Shown in pieces: positions 52,900 to 62,102 of a stretch of DNA of 64,000 bases. Within the stretch, counting starts at the first letter, position 1. Every line of letters starts with the position of its first letter. The position numbers were made by a program, and so were the translations under genes. This stretch comes from an uncultured Lachnospiraceae bacterium (GTDB lineage: Bacteria > Bacillota > Clostridia > Lachnospirales > Lachnospiraceae), in the NCBI GenBank assembly GCA_937920345.1, contig CALGVA010000036.1:62001-126000 (forward strand), in the 5' to 3' direction. The notes under the pieces are model-generated. The model did not search any database and had not been told where the DNA came from. It worked only from the letters and a program-made list of their open reading frames with translations.

Positions 52900-54333
52900 A
52901 TGGCAGAAAGCAGCAAAAAATTCAATCTGACAGAGTTATTAAACCAGAGATCGAAAGAAATCGCACAGCAGGAAACAGCCGCAGAAAAGGGCACAACAAC
53001 GGACGGAGTAAGTACCACAGCAGATATTGACGACTTGATACCATCAAAAGACAATTTCTATTCCGTTGAGGATGTGCAGGACTTGAAACAGTCAATAGAA
53101 TTGCTGGGGATATTACAGCCGCTTCTTGTAACAAAAGAAAATGATAAATGGCGCATTATCGCAGGACACCGCCGCCGCATTGCAATCATGCAGCTGGTGG
53201 ACGAGGGAAAAGAACGTTTCCGCAATGTGCCTATCATGGTAAAGCAGACAAAGAATGCAATTCTTGATCGTTTGGCACTTATTATGACAAACCGTTTCAG
53301 AGAAAAGACAGACTGGGAGAAAATGACAGAGAGTATTGAAACGGAAAAATTAGTGCAGGAATTGAAAGAGCAAATGGACATTCCGGGGCGCACCCGTGAT
53401 TTGCTGGCAGAAATTATTGAGACTTCCCCGGCGCAGCTGGGGAGATATAAAGCGATCTATAATAATTTGACAGCAGAACTAATGGCAGAATTTAAGGCGG
53501 GGAAAATCGGCGTTTCTGTCATTTACGAGATTTCGCAGCTTGAAAAGGAATGGCAGTTACAGTCATTAGAAGTATTTCGGGAAAATGGGACACTTGCGTT
53601 GCCGGATGTAAAGGAAATTAAACGGCAGCAGGAAGCGGCGGCACAAATACCGGGACAAATGGGATTAGATGATATAACCGGGCAGCAGGACACGCAGGAA
53701 GCCGCACAGACGGAAGAAAACGTGGAGGGTGAGGAAATCACCGAGAAAGACGAAGAAACGGCAGCAGAGGGCGCAGAGGAAGACACAGAGGGAGAATATG
53801 TTGATCCGCAGCCGGAAAGCATTGTTTCTCTTTGCTATAGCTGCACAAATTATGAAACTTGCCACGATAAGAAAGCAACCGTCACAAGCTGCAATGCCTA
53901 TGGAAACCGCAAAGAAGCATATAAAACGGACGAACAGCGGTACAATGAGGAACAAGCGAAGATTGACGCGGAAACCAGAAAGAAACTGCGGGAGCAGCGG
54001 GAAGAAAACATGCAGCAGGAACCAGAAGAAAAGCAACATGAAGAAATCCGGCTTTCTCCGAGCAGATACGAGGAAATCACAAGTGAAGCACTGACATTCC
54101 TGCTTTTGAAAAAAGATGGATTCAAAGTCGGTGAAGAATTATCATTGCCGGAATACAAAGACGGGCAGCAGACGGGCAGGACGCTTGAAATTATGATTTC
54201 TTATGTGCTGGAAGACTGGACGGGGCTTGATGATGATTATTGCATTATCGGTTTTCACATTATGAGTTACACGCCAGCGGCAGCAGTAGCAGCGGACGGG
54301 GCAGATCAGCCCACATTATTACCGGGAGCGTGA
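52900..54333 (+). CDS. parB: ParB-like partition protein
   Basis: 477 residues. N-terminal region then the ParB/sulfiredoxin-like domain: ILQPLLVTKENDKWRIIAGHRR and AIMQLVDEG, then the HTH (RTRDLLAEIIETSPAQLGRY). The C-terminal third is Gln/Glu-rich with a cysteine-rich knot (CYSCTNYETCHDKKATVTSC). Longer than chromosomal ParB (about 290 residues), with an extra cysteine-containing domain. Binding sites not identified; the repeated 14-mers are candidates. Confidence 0.87.
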   Translation: MAESSKKFNLTELLNQRSKEIAQQETAAEKGTTTDGVSTTADIDDLIPSKDNFYSVEDVQDLKQSIELLGILQPLLVTKENDKWRIIAGHRRRIAIMQLVDEGKERFRNVPIMVKQTKNAILDRLALIMTNRFREKTDWEKMTESIETEKLVQELKEQMDIPGRTRDLLAEIIETSPAQLGRYKAIYNNLTAELMAEFKAGKIGVSVIYEISQLEKEWQLQSLEVFRENGTLALPDVKEIKRQQEAAAQIPGQMGLDDITGQQDTQEAAQTEENVEGEEITEKDEETAAEGAEEDTEGEYVDPQPESIVSLCYSCTNYETCHDKKATVTSCNAYGNRKEAYKTDEQRYNEEQAKIDAETRKKLREQREENMQQEPEEKQHEEIRLSPSRYEEITSEALTFLLLKKDGFKVGEELSLPEYKDGQQTGRTLEIMISYVLEDWTGLDDDYCIIGFHIMSYTPAAAVAADGADQPTLLPGA

Positions 54334-54339
54334 TCAATT

Positions 54340-54492
54340 ATGAAGACGAAAACAATTATAAAAATAAGCGGCGTTGTCATATTGGCAACTGCCGCAAGTT
54401 TCGCGTTTCTGCTTTATAAAGTCGGAGAAGAAACGGCAATGGTTAGGTGCGGAAGTAGAAACAGAGAATACACTGGAAGGATCGGAGGATAA
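54340..54492 (+). CDS. Small membrane protein, 50 residues
   Basis: ATG 54340 is 6 bases after parB. One hydrophobic helix (ISGVVILATAASFAFLLYKV) and a basic tail. No function known. Confidence 0.55.
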   Translation: MKTKTIIKISGVVILATAASFAFLLYKVGEETAMVRCGSRNREYTGRIGG

Positions 54493-54495
54493 ACA

Positions 54496-55038
54496 ATGTT
54501 TTGGTTTGGAAAAAAGAAAGAGAAAGCAGAAGAAATAGTTCCCACAAATACTTCTATCGAAGAAGAAATGGGGCTGAAAGAATATGTGAGTTTTGATAGT
54601 GTGAAAGCACATCTTGTGGACATTCTGGAAGAAAACAGAAGGTTGAAACAGGAAGAAAAAGACCAGAAGGACAGAGCATATAAAGAGCGGCAGGAGGAAC
54701 GGAAACAAAAAGAACTTGCATTGATCGAAGCCGACGAATGGAAAAAACGCGCAACAGAGAAAGACGAAGAAATCAGAAAGCTAAAAAAGATAATAGACAA
54801 ACAGGATGAAAAAATAGAACAGCTGGAAGGGCAGCAGAACGAATTAAAGACAGAAGCGGAAATGGCACGGGTGGCAGCAGAAAAGACGCGCAAGGAATAT
54901 GCAGAGAAGAAAACTTGCGCCGATTGGCTGAAAGAAAGTCTGGAAAAATATTGCGGGTATGAATGGGAAAAAGTGAGGAAAACGCAGCTTATAGACATTC
55001 TGAAAAAGATAATGAATGAAGATAATGGAAACGGATAG
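54496..55038 (+). CDS. Coiled-coil prophage protein
   Basis: 180 residues (atcggaggataaaca before ATG). Short basic start (FGKKKEKAEEI), then nearly continuous Lys/Glu/Arg coiled coil and a C-terminal WLKESLEKYCGYEWEKV. Unknown; a structural or DNA-associated role is possible. Confidence 0.65.
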   Translation: MFWFGKKKEKAEEIVPTNTSIEEEMGLKEYVSFDSVKAHLVDILEENRRLKQEEKDQKDRAYKERQEERKQKELALIEADEWKKRATEKDEEIRKLKKIIDKQDEKIEQLEGQQNELKTEAEMARVAAEKTRKEYAEKKTCADWLKESLEKYCGYEWEKVRKTQLIDILKKIMNEDNGNG

Positions 55039-55084
55039 CAAGGAAATAAGAATGGGCAAAAACGGTGCAAAAGGAGATTTGAGC

Positions 55085-55555
55085 ATGGATAAAAGCAAGG
55101 TAATAGAAATTCTGGAATTTTACAAAGAGATCGACGGAGAAATTTCTGCACATCGTCGCATTTTACGTGATTATGAAAGCCAGTACTACAATACGATAGG
55201 CGGGATGGAGAATGACGGGCAGCCAAAAGGACAGTACCACATTTCACATACGGTGGAAAATGCTGCAATGAATATCCCGGACTATGTGCGGGAAGATATG
55301 AAATACTACGAAGAAAAGGTGCAAAAGCTACAAAGGATAAAAAGTCAGATTTTGCAAGAGATTTCCCGCTTGAAGCTGAAAGAAAAGACTATTATTTTTG
55401 ACTATTACATATATGGCATGAAATGGGAGCAAGTAGCGGAACACAATCACTATTCAGACAGACAGTGCAAAAACATCCGGGACACAGCAGTTGAAAAGCT
55501 GGCTGAAAGATTACAGAACAACGATTTTATAAGGGAATTTAACATGATCAAATAA
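55085..55555 (+). CDS. Phage late regulator with sigma-70 region 4-like helix-turn-helix
   Basis: 156 residues from ATG 55085 (aaaaggagatttgagc). N-terminal coiled coil (EILEFYKEIDGEISAHRRIL), then C-terminal IFDYYIYGMKWEQVAEHNHYSDRQCKNIRDTAVEKLAE, resembling sigma region 4 proteins (DUF1492/ArpU-like). Such proteins switch on late genes in Firmicutes phages. It lies just before the packaging genes. Confidence 0.8.
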   Translation: MDKSKVIEILEFYKEIDGEISAHRRILRDYESQYYNTIGGMENDGQPKGQYHISHTVENAAMNIPDYVREDMKYYEEKVQKLQRIKSQILQEISRLKLKEKTIIFDYYIYGMKWEQVAEHNHYSDRQCKNIRDTAVEKLAERLQNNDFIREFNMIK

Positions 55556-55659
55556 AAATGATTGCCCGATATTGCACACCGTATTTTGCTATAATGAATT
55601 TGCAGGAAAACCGCTTGTTTTCACACTGTTTACAAGCTGGTTTTCAAAATTTGAAATCA

Positions 55660-55684
55660 TATAATTTTTTTATACTTCCGTAAG
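55660..55684 (+). promoter_or_regulatory. Candidate late-gene control region with TATACTTCCGTAAG
   Basis: TATAAT (55660-55665) is followed by the 14-mer at 55671-55684, the same as the three copies before rep. No proper -35 box lies 17 bases upstream, suggesting an activated promoter. Confidence 0.5.
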
Positions 55685-55732
55685 TTTTCAAGACTGCAAA
55701 GAATGAAAACGAACGAAAGGGAGGTGGACAGG

Positions 55733-56554
55733 ATGGGAAGACCGAGAAACCCACAGCGGGATTTGTCGCTCAAAAGATATCTTGAAGCGGGCGGCGAAAT
55801 CAGCACGGCAAAACTGGCACAGCTGGCGGGAGTGACAGAAAGCCGGATCAGAAAATGGAAGTCAGAAGACAAGTGGGAAGAAGCACTGAAAAAGAAGCCT
55901 AAAAAAAGGGGCGGTCAAATAGGCAATAAAAATGCGGCAGGAAAAACCCCGGCAAAAAATGGAAACAAAAATGCAGTCACGCATGGAGCATTTGCAAAAG
56001 CAGGGGTTGAAGATATACCGCCAGAAAAGGCAGAAGAAATTCGCAACATGAAAACGCCGGAAGCTATGCCAAAAATGATGGAGGAATTGCAAGCACTTTA
56101 TCTACGAAGAGCATATCTTGAAAAACTACTGGAAGAATATGAAGCCCCAACAGCAGGAGGGTTTTACGCTGACAAGATAGTACACATGATAGTGCCTAAA
56201 AGCATGGAGGACAAACAAGCAGAGGAAGCAACAGGGATTGAAGCAGGGGAAGCAGCAGACCCGGAAGCCATAGAGGGGCAGCAAGGGGAGCACTTCAAAA
56301 CGGCAATGAAGTCTATAATAAAATCAAGCCCGTTCGATAGAGCAATGAAGGTAGAAGCAGAATTAAATAAACTACACGGGCGTATCATCAAGCAGCTTGA
56401 CAGTATCAAGTCATACGAGATGGAGAGTCGCCGCTTGCAGCTGGAAGAAAGAAGGCTTGAACTGATGAAACAAAGGGTCACGGGAGAGATCGACATCAAC
56501 CCAGAGACGGAGGAACGGGAACCGGGAGAAAACGGCGTTGATGATCTGCCGTGA
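55733..56554 (+). CDS. Terminase small subunit-like protein (PBSX type)
   Basis: 273 residues from ATG 55733 (agggaggtggacagg). GRPRNPQRDLSLKRYLEAGG, a helix-turn-helix (TAKLAQLAGVTESRIRKWKSE) and basic GNKNAAGKTPAKNGNKNAVTHG match the Phage_term_small/PBSX TerS N-terminal domain; the C-terminus is a coiled coil. Usually paired with a Terminase_6-type TerL, not the GpA-type TerL found here. Confidence 0.75.
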   Translation: MGRPRNPQRDLSLKRYLEAGGEISTAKLAQLAGVTESRIRKWKSEDKWEEALKKKPKKRGGQIGNKNAAGKTPAKNGNKNAVTHGAFAKAGVEDIPPEKAEEIRNMKTPEAMPKMMEELQALYLRRAYLEKLLEEYEAPTAGGFYADKIVHMIVPKSMEDKQAEEATGIEAGEAADPEAIEGQQGEHFKTAMKSIIKSSPFDRAMKVEAELNKLHGRIIKQLDSIKSYEMESRRLQLEERRLELMKQRVTGEIDINPETEEREPGENGVDDLP

Positions 56555-56675
56555 ATAGGTTCTTCCGGCGTTTTGGGAGGGGTGAGGGTACGTTGACGCC
56601 CATGCCTTGCCTAGCCACAAAAAGAAAAAAATCGCTTTCGGAAATGCCGGAAAAATAATAAAAGGGGGTACGGTT

Positions 56676-57164
56676 TTGAAATTATATACAGTCAAGGCGG
56701 TTGCGGTATGGCTGGACTTGACAGAATCCAGAGTGCGGCAGCTACGCAAGCAAAAAATCATAACTGAATATCAGTCGGGGTTATATGATTTGAAAACCGT
56801 AACGCATGAATACATAAACTATCTGCGGAATAACAGCCCAGCGGAAACAAGTGTTGACTACAACACGGAGCGGGCAAAGCTAGTGCGGGCGAAGCGGGAA
56901 AGCCAAGAACTTGAATTGCGGCTGCGAAAGAACGAGTTGCACGAAACAGAGGAAATTGAAAAAGTCATGACAGACACTTTAATAAAATTCAAAACAAGAC
57001 TTATGGCAATTCCCGCAAAACTAAGTCCGATACTATCAAAGAAAAAGGACCAGACAGAAATTTTCAAGCTGCTAAAAGCGGCGATTGATGAAGCACTGGA
57101 AGAACTGGCAGACTTTCAAAAACTGTTTGGGTATACGATAGAGGATGAAGAAAAGAACAGCTGA
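56676..57164 (+). CDS. Terminase small subunit, Nu1-like
   Basis: 162 residues from TTG 56676 (agggggtacggtt); an upstream ATG at 56607 extends it without a better ribosome site. Winged-helix start (LYTVKAVAVWLDLTESRVRQLRKQ), coil (RESQELELRLRKNE) and C-terminal packing region, as in lambda Nu1. It overlaps TerL by 20 bases. The G-rich spacer before it (56555-56675) is a candidate cos region. Confidence 0.78.
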   Translation: MKLYTVKAVAVWLDLTESRVRQLRKQKIITEYQSGLYDLKTVTHEYINYLRNNSPAETSVDYNTERAKLVRAKRESQELELRLRKNELHETEEIEKVMTDTLIKFKTRLMAIPAKLSPILSKKKDQTEIFKLLKAAIDEALEELADFQKLFGYTIEDEEKNS

Positions 57165-58986
57165 TTTATTAAGCCGGGTATTTTCAGTATTGAAGCCACC
57201 GCCAGACTTGAAATTGTCGGAGTGGGCAGACAAATTCCGGCAGCTATCTTCCGAAGCGTCCGCAGAGCCGGGAAGATGGCGAACGTCAAAAGCACCATAT
57301 CAGAAAGAGATCATGGACGCAATAACCGATATAGGCGTTAAGAAAGTTGTTGTTATGTCTGCGGCGCAAGTCGGAAAGACTGACGCAATGATCTTAAACC
57401 CGATAGGTTATTACATTCATTATGAGCCGTCCCCGATTATGGTATTACAGCCAACAATACAGATGGCAGAAACGTTTTCAAAGGATCGGCTTTCACCAAT
57501 GCTGCGAGATACGGCAGTATTGACAGACAAAGTAAATGATAAGAGCAGAAACAGCGGAAACACAATTTTACAAAAAATATTTCCGGGCGGTCATGTAACA
57601 ATGGTGGGAGCAAATAGCCCGTCAAGCCTTGCTTCCCGTCCAATCAGAATACTTCTGGCAGATGAAATTGACCGCTACCCGGCGACGGCAGGAAGCGAGG
57701 GGGACCCGCTTTTTCTTGCTGCAAAGAGATTAACAACTTTCTGGAATAGAAAAGAAGTTGACGTGTCAACGCCGACAATAAAAGGGCTTTCAAGAATTGA
57801 AGTGGAGTATGAGAACAGCAGCAAGGGAACGTGGAACGCACCTTGCCCGTGCTGCGGGGAATTACAACCGCTTACATGGTCCGGCATTGTGTTTGACAAG
57901 GAAGATTTGTCGGAAATTGGTTATGCGTGTAGCAAATGCGGCGTGATTTCAAGTGAAGTGGAGTGGAAAGAGGGATTCAAGGACGGCTGCTTTATCCATG
58001 AAAACCCGGAAAACCCGGTAAAAGGATTTCACTTGAACACACTTGCTTCCACTCTTTCTACATGGCGGGAGGTTGTAGAAAAGTTTCTGGTTGCCAATGA
58101 GGAAGTAAAAAAAGGCAATGTGGAACTGATGAAGGTATGGACAAATACAGAACTGGGGGAAACGTGGGAGGAAGACGGCGAAACCATAGAAGATGAAGAA
58201 CTGATGAAACGCCGGGAGAATTACAACTGCGAAATTCCGTATGATGTGCTTTATTTGACAGCAGGAGTTGACACACAGGATGATAGATTTGAAATTGAGG
58301 TAGTTGGCTGGGGTCCAGAATATGAAAGCTGGGGCATAAAGTATGCGGTGTTGTACGGCGATACCGGGAATATGCAAGACCCGGTATGGAATAATCTTGA
58401 TATATTTCTGTCACAGACATTTGAGAAGCCGGACGGAACAAAGCTGAAAATAGCCGCAACGTGCATAGACAGTGGCGGTCACAGATCGAATCAAGTATAT
58501 AAATTCTGCAAGCCCCGGTTCAATCGTCGCATATTTGCAATAAAGGGAAGCAATGACAGCGCAGCGGCGTACATACAGAAACCGACAAAGAACAACCGCG
58601 AACAAGCCTATTTATTCACTATCGGAGTTGATACCGGGAAAAGTTGGCTGATGGACAGATTAAAACTGACAGAGCCGGGACCCGGATTTTGTCATTTTCC
58701 GAGAGAAGACAAAAAGGGGTATGATGAAAAATATTTTAAGGGGCTAACATCCGAAAAGAAAGTCATGCGGTACAAGATGGGAAGACCGTACTTTGCATGG
58801 GAACTGAAAGACAAGGGAGAGCACAAAAGAAATGAAGCCCTTGACTGCCGGAATTATGCAACGGCAGCTATTGAAATAACTGCACTTCCGCTGAAAAAGC
58901 CGGAAGAAAAAGAAAAGAAACAACAAACAGCAAACACACCCGGAAAGAAGAAAGGACGGGGAAGAAGAAGTGGAGGGATAAGCTAA
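57145..58986 (+). CDS. Terminase large subunit, GpA type
   Basis: 613 residues. Walker A-like SAAQVGKTDAMI, Walker B ILLADEID, SKGTWNAPCPCCGELQ with Cys pairs (zinc), and C-terminal nuclease region with GVDTQDDRFEIE acidic residues. Closest in type to phage lambda A (PF05876). It cuts and packages DNA into proheads. C-terminal basic tail (KKKGRGRRS). Confidence 0.95.
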   Translation: MKKRTADLLSRVFSVLKPPPDLKLSEWADKFRQLSSEASAEPGRWRTSKAPYQKEIMDAITDIGVKKVVVMSAAQVGKTDAMILNPIGYYIHYEPSPIMVLQPTIQMAETFSKDRLSPMLRDTAVLTDKVNDKSRNSGNTILQKIFPGGHVTMVGANSPSSLASRPIRILLADEIDRYPATAGSEGDPLFLAAKRLTTFWNRKEVDVSTPTIKGLSRIEVEYENSSKGTWNAPCPCCGELQPLTWSGIVFDKEDLSEIGYACSKCGVISSEVEWKEGFKDGCFIHENPENPVKGFHLNTLASTLSTWREVVEKFLVANEEVKKGNVELMKVWTNTELGETWEEDGETIEDEELMKRRENYNCEIPYDVLYLTAGVDTQDDRFEIEVVGWGPEYESWGIKYAVLYGDTGNMQDPVWNNLDIFLSQTFEKPDGTKLKIAATCIDSGGHRSNQVYKFCKPRFNRRIFAIKGSNDSAAAYIQKPTKNNREQAYLFTIGVDTGKSWLMDRLKLTEPGPGFCHFPREDKKGYDEKYFKGLTSEKKVMRYKMGRPYFAWELKDKGEHKRNEALDCRNYATAAIEITALPLKKPEEKEKKQQTANTPGKKKGRGRRSGGIS

Positions 58987-59222
58987 TGGCAGGAATTACA
59001 CTGGAAACAGCGCAAAGACACCTTGACGCATGGTTAGAAGCGGAACTGGCAGTGACAAATGCGCAGTCTTACACGATCGGCAGCAGGATCATGACAAAAG
59101 CCGATCTTGAGGAAATCAGAAAGACTATTGATTATTGGAACACAAAAGTAGTGGAATTAGAGAACGCTAAGAAGCACGGAGGACGAAACCGGGCATATAG
59201 AGCCGTACCGCGCGACTTATAA
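58986..59222 (+). CDS. Small head-tail joining protein (DUF6148/gpW-like)
   Basis: 78 residues. ATLETAQRHLDAWLEAELAV-like helices and TKADLEEIRKTIDYWNTKV. Overlaps the TerL stop by one base. Position before the portal fits gpW. Confidence 0.75.
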   Translation: MAGITLETAQRHLDAWLEAELAVTNAQSYTIGSRIMTKADLEEIRKTIDYWNTKVVELENAKKHGGRNRAYRAVPRDL

Positions 59223-59321
59223 GCAAAACATTTCCCGCAATTTCCCTTTTTCGGGGTTTATTTCCCACCATTTCCCGAAAAAACGATATAAAATGATAGC
59301 GTGAATAAATAGGAAGACAGG

Positions 59322-59348
59322 AAAGCACCCGTTAAAAGGTGCTTTTTT
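59322..59348 (+). terminator. Intrinsic terminator between gpW-like and portal genes
   Basis: AAAGCACC / GGTGCTTT with loop cgttaaaa and T6. Immediately upstream (59224-59276) are four atttccc repeats and a TTTTTCGGG / CCCGAAAAA arm. A terminator inside a head operon implies partial read-through or a second promoter. Confidence 0.7.
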
Positions 59349-59381
59349 CATGCAGTGCAGCAGACAGGAGGTGAAAAGGAA

Positions 59382-61001
59382 ATGGGCATTGCAGCAATGA
59401 TTGACAGAGCCATTGAGACGGTCGCACCAGAAACGGGACTGAAAAGGGCTGCTGCACGGCATAAAATGCAGATTTTGAACAGCGGTTATGGAAATTATGG
59501 AGCAAGCACATTCAAAAAATCGCTTGCCGGGTGGATGTACGCCGGAGGATCACACCGCGAGGACATAGAGGACAATATTGCAATACTGCGGCAGCGAAGC
59601 CGCGATTTATATATGGGCGTACCTATAGCAAATGGAGCGGTAAAGACAATGCGCACAAACGTTGTGGGGCGGGGGCTTCACCTAAAACCGACTATTGACC
59701 GTGAGGTTTTGGGGATCACAGCTGCACAAGCGCAAAAATTAGAAAAACAGATTGAACGGGAATGGAGGTTGTGGGCAGAAAGCCCGGATTGCGACATTGA
59801 GCGCATAGACACTTTCTATGAGTTGCAGCAGTTGGCGTTTCTCAACTGGCTTATGTCCGGGGACTGTCTGGCAGTACTGCCGATAAAACCAAGATTGAAC
59901 CAGCCATATGATCTGCGGGTACAGCTTGTGGAAGCAGACAGACTTTCCAGCCCGGACTACTGCGACACTTTTGACAACAAAATTGTTGGCGGCGTGGAAG
60001 TGGATAAAGACGGCGAAGTGTTAGCATACCACATATCGGAACAACACCCGTTGTCCTATGAGGTTACAGACATTAAATGGCATAGGGTGGAAGCATACGG
60101 CAAGAAAACGGGAAGAAGAAATGTGCTGCACATTATGACCCGTGAGAGGATAGGGCAGCGCAGGGGCGTGCCATTCCTTGCTCCGGTCATTGAAAGTTTG
60201 AAACAGCTGGGGAGATACACGGACGCAGAACTTGTGGCGGCGGTAGTATCTGGAATGTTTTCTGTGTTCATCGAGAAAGAAGACGCAAGCGAGGGTGACG
60301 CAGTAGGGAAGATGATACCAGAAGAACAGCAAGTGGACGCAGAAGACGAAAGCAGCCTTGAAATGGGTCCCGGCGTGATTATGGACTTGAACCCCGGAGA
60401 AAAAGTGCACGACACGAACCCCGGAAGACCAAACAGCAGTTTTTCCATGTTTGTAGAAGCCATATGCCAGCAAATAGGGGCTTCACTTGAAATCCCCTAT
60501 GAATTGCTTGTAAAGCGTTTTAATGCGTCTTATACGGCGAGTAAAGGCGCATTGGAAGAAGCGTGGAAGATGTTTAGAATGTACCGAGCGTGGCTTGCCA
60601 CAGACTTTTGCCAACCAATCTATGAAGAATGGCTTGCAGAAGCGGTGGCAAAAAAACGCATTGACGCGCCCGGATTTTTCACCGATCCGCTGATTAGAAA
60701 CGCATATTGCCGGGCAGAGTGGAACGGACCAGCAAAAGGCATTCTTGACCCGGTGAAAGAGGTAAATGCAGCAGAAAAGAGGGTGCAGAACGGCTTTTCT
60801 ACACGCAGTAGTGAAACAATGGAAATGACTGGTGGCGATTATTTCAGCAATGTAGACCAGTTGAAACAAGAAGAAAAGAAACTAAGTGAGGTGAAGAAAG
60901 GTGCCAAAGGGAATGAACAACGGAAACAACAGCCAGAAGGAGAAGAAGCAGCCGGGCAGCAGGAACAACCAACAAAGCCCGCAGGGAATGACGGCAAATA
61001 A
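59382..61001 (+). CDS. Portal protein (lambda gpB family)
   Basis: 539 residues from ATG 59382 (aggaggtgaaaaggaa). YGNYGASTFKKSLAGWMYAG, RTNVVGRGLHLKPTID, the MSGDCLAVLPIK stretch, and ELLVKRFNASYTASKGALEEAWKMF are typical of gpB-type portals (PF05136). Forms the packaging ring at the head vertex. Its C-terminus overlaps the protease gene by 101 bases. Confidence 0.95.
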   Translation: MGIAAMIDRAIETVAPETGLKRAAARHKMQILNSGYGNYGASTFKKSLAGWMYAGGSHREDIEDNIAILRQRSRDLYMGVPIANGAVKTMRTNVVGRGLHLKPTIDREVLGITAAQAQKLEKQIEREWRLWAESPDCDIERIDTFYELQQLAFLNWLMSGDCLAVLPIKPRLNQPYDLRVQLVEADRLSSPDYCDTFDNKIVGGVEVDKDGEVLAYHISEQHPLSYEVTDIKWHRVEAYGKKTGRRNVLHIMTRERIGQRRGVPFLAPVIESLKQLGRYTDAELVAAVVSGMFSVFIEKEDASEGDAVGKMIPEEQQVDAEDESSLEMGPGVIMDLNPGEKVHDTNPGRPNSSFSMFVEAICQQIGASLEIPYELLVKRFNASYTASKGALEEAWKMFRMYRAWLATDFCQPIYEEWLAEAVAKKRIDAPGFFTDPLIRNAYCRAEWNGPAKGILDPVKEVNAAEKRVQNGFSTRSSETMEMTGGDYFSNVDQLKQEEKKLSEVKKGAKGNEQRKQQPEGEEAAGQQEQPTKPAGNDGK

Positions 61002-62088
61002 ATTCTGGGACTTTATACCAGGAACGGAAACAAGCCCCCCGGAAATGCTTTTATATGGACCGATAAGCAGCCAACAAAGCTGGTGGGAAGACAGAGTAAC
61101 CCCGGCGCAATTTAACAAAGAACTTGCAGCACTGGGAGACGTGCCGGAAATTGTGGTGCGTATTAACAGTGGCGGCGGTGATGTGTTCGCAGCAAACGCG
61201 ATTTTCACAAGATTAAAAGATCATACAGCGAAAATCACGGTAAAAATTGACGGCTGGGCAGCTTCAGCGGCTACGATCATTGCAATGGCTGGGGACACAA
61301 TCAAAATAGCCAGAAACGGCGTTTTTATGATACATGATCCGGCAATGACCGTCTGGGACACATTCAAAGCGGAAGATTTTGAAAAGATGGCTGACGAATT
61401 GAAAGTGATCAAGCAAAGCATAGTCAACACATATGCGCTAAAAACGGGCATGAGTGCTGACGATATAGCCGCCTTAATGAGTGAGGAAAAGTGGTGGACG
61501 GGTGACGAAGCAGTGACAAGCGGTTTTTGTGATGAATTGATGTTTGAAGAAGCAAACACAGTCATTGAAAATGCTTCAAAAATCGTGGTCAATTCCACGC
61601 CCATCGACATTTCGGCTTTTAAGACGGTCCCAAAGGCGTTATTAAACAGCCCGCACAATCCGGGTGGTTTGATAAATAATAGTGCAGCAGCTAAAACGAA
61701 GCCAAAGGAGGAAAAAGAAATGGCAGTAGCAGAAAACAACATTGGAACGGTTGACGCACTGAAAGCCGCATACCCGGATTTAGTGGCAACCATCCAGAAC
61801 GAAGCAGCAGCGGCAGAAAGAAACCGTATCAAGGCTATTGAGGATATGGCGGGCGGCAATTATGCAGACATTGTTTCTGACGCAAAATTTGATAACCCTT
61901 GCACGGCAGAGCAGGTGGCAATGAAAATCATTGCAGAACAGAACAAGCAGGGTGGGCAGTACATCCAGAACCGTAACGCTGACGCTGACAATTCCGGCGT
62001 GAACGGAGTTGCAGGGGCAGCAAGTGAAAATGGCGCAGACGGGAAGAACCAGTTTGACGCAGCCATTGACGCACTGAAATTTGACTAA
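60901..62088 (+). CDS. Head maturation protease, ClpP-like (S14/gpC type), with scaffold tail
   Basis: 395 residues from GTG 60901, inside the portal gene. After a Gln/Asn-rich start, ClpP-fold protease: INSGGGDVFAANAI, GWAASAATII (Ser122), FMIHDPAM (His145), then acidic catalytic partner region. From about residue 274 the sequence is a scaffold-like region (KAAYPDLVATIQNEAAAAERN). Cleaves scaffold and portal during head assembly. A second start inside the gene at 61720 likely makes the scaffold alone. Confidence 0.92.
   Translation: MPKGMNNGNNSQKEKKQPGSRNNQQSPQGMTANKFWDFIPGTETSPPEMLLYGPISSQQSWWEDRVTPAQFNKELAALGDVPEIVVRINSGGGDVFAANAIFTRLKDHTAKITVKIDGWAASAATIIAMAGDTIKIARNGVFMIHDPAMTVWDTFKAEDFEKMADELKVIKQSIVNTYALKTGMSADDIAALMSEEKWWTGDEAVTSGFCDELMFEEANTVIENASKIVVNSTPIDISAFKTVPKALLNSPHNPGGLINNSAAAKTKPKEEKEMAVAENNIGTVDALKAAYPDLVATIQNEAAAAERNRIKAIEDMAGGNYADIVSDAKFDNPCTAEQVAMKIIAEQNKQGGQYIQNRNADADNSGVNGVAGAASENGADGKNQFDAAIDALKFD
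61720..62088 (+). CDS. Nested scaffold protein (internal start)
   Basis: 122 residues in the same frame as the protease, from ATG 61720, which has a strong AAAGGAGG box 8 bases upstream. This copies the lambda C/Nu3 plan, where the scaffold is produced from an internal start. Starts MAVAENNIGTVDALKAAYPD. Confidence 0.65.
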   Translation: MAVAENNIGTVDALKAAYPDLVATIQNEAAAAERNRIKAIEDMAGGNYADIVSDAKFDNPCTAEQVAMKIIAEQNKQGGQYIQNRNADADNSGVNGVAGAASENGADGKNQFDAAIDALKFD

Positions 62089-62102
62089 GGGAGGGAAAGA
62101 AG

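Noticed and set aside
54414..55268. 284-residue minus-strand open frame rich in Phe/Ser/Cys
   Set aside because: It lies opposite the coiled-coil gene and the late regulator; its composition is the complement of Lys/Glu-rich codons.
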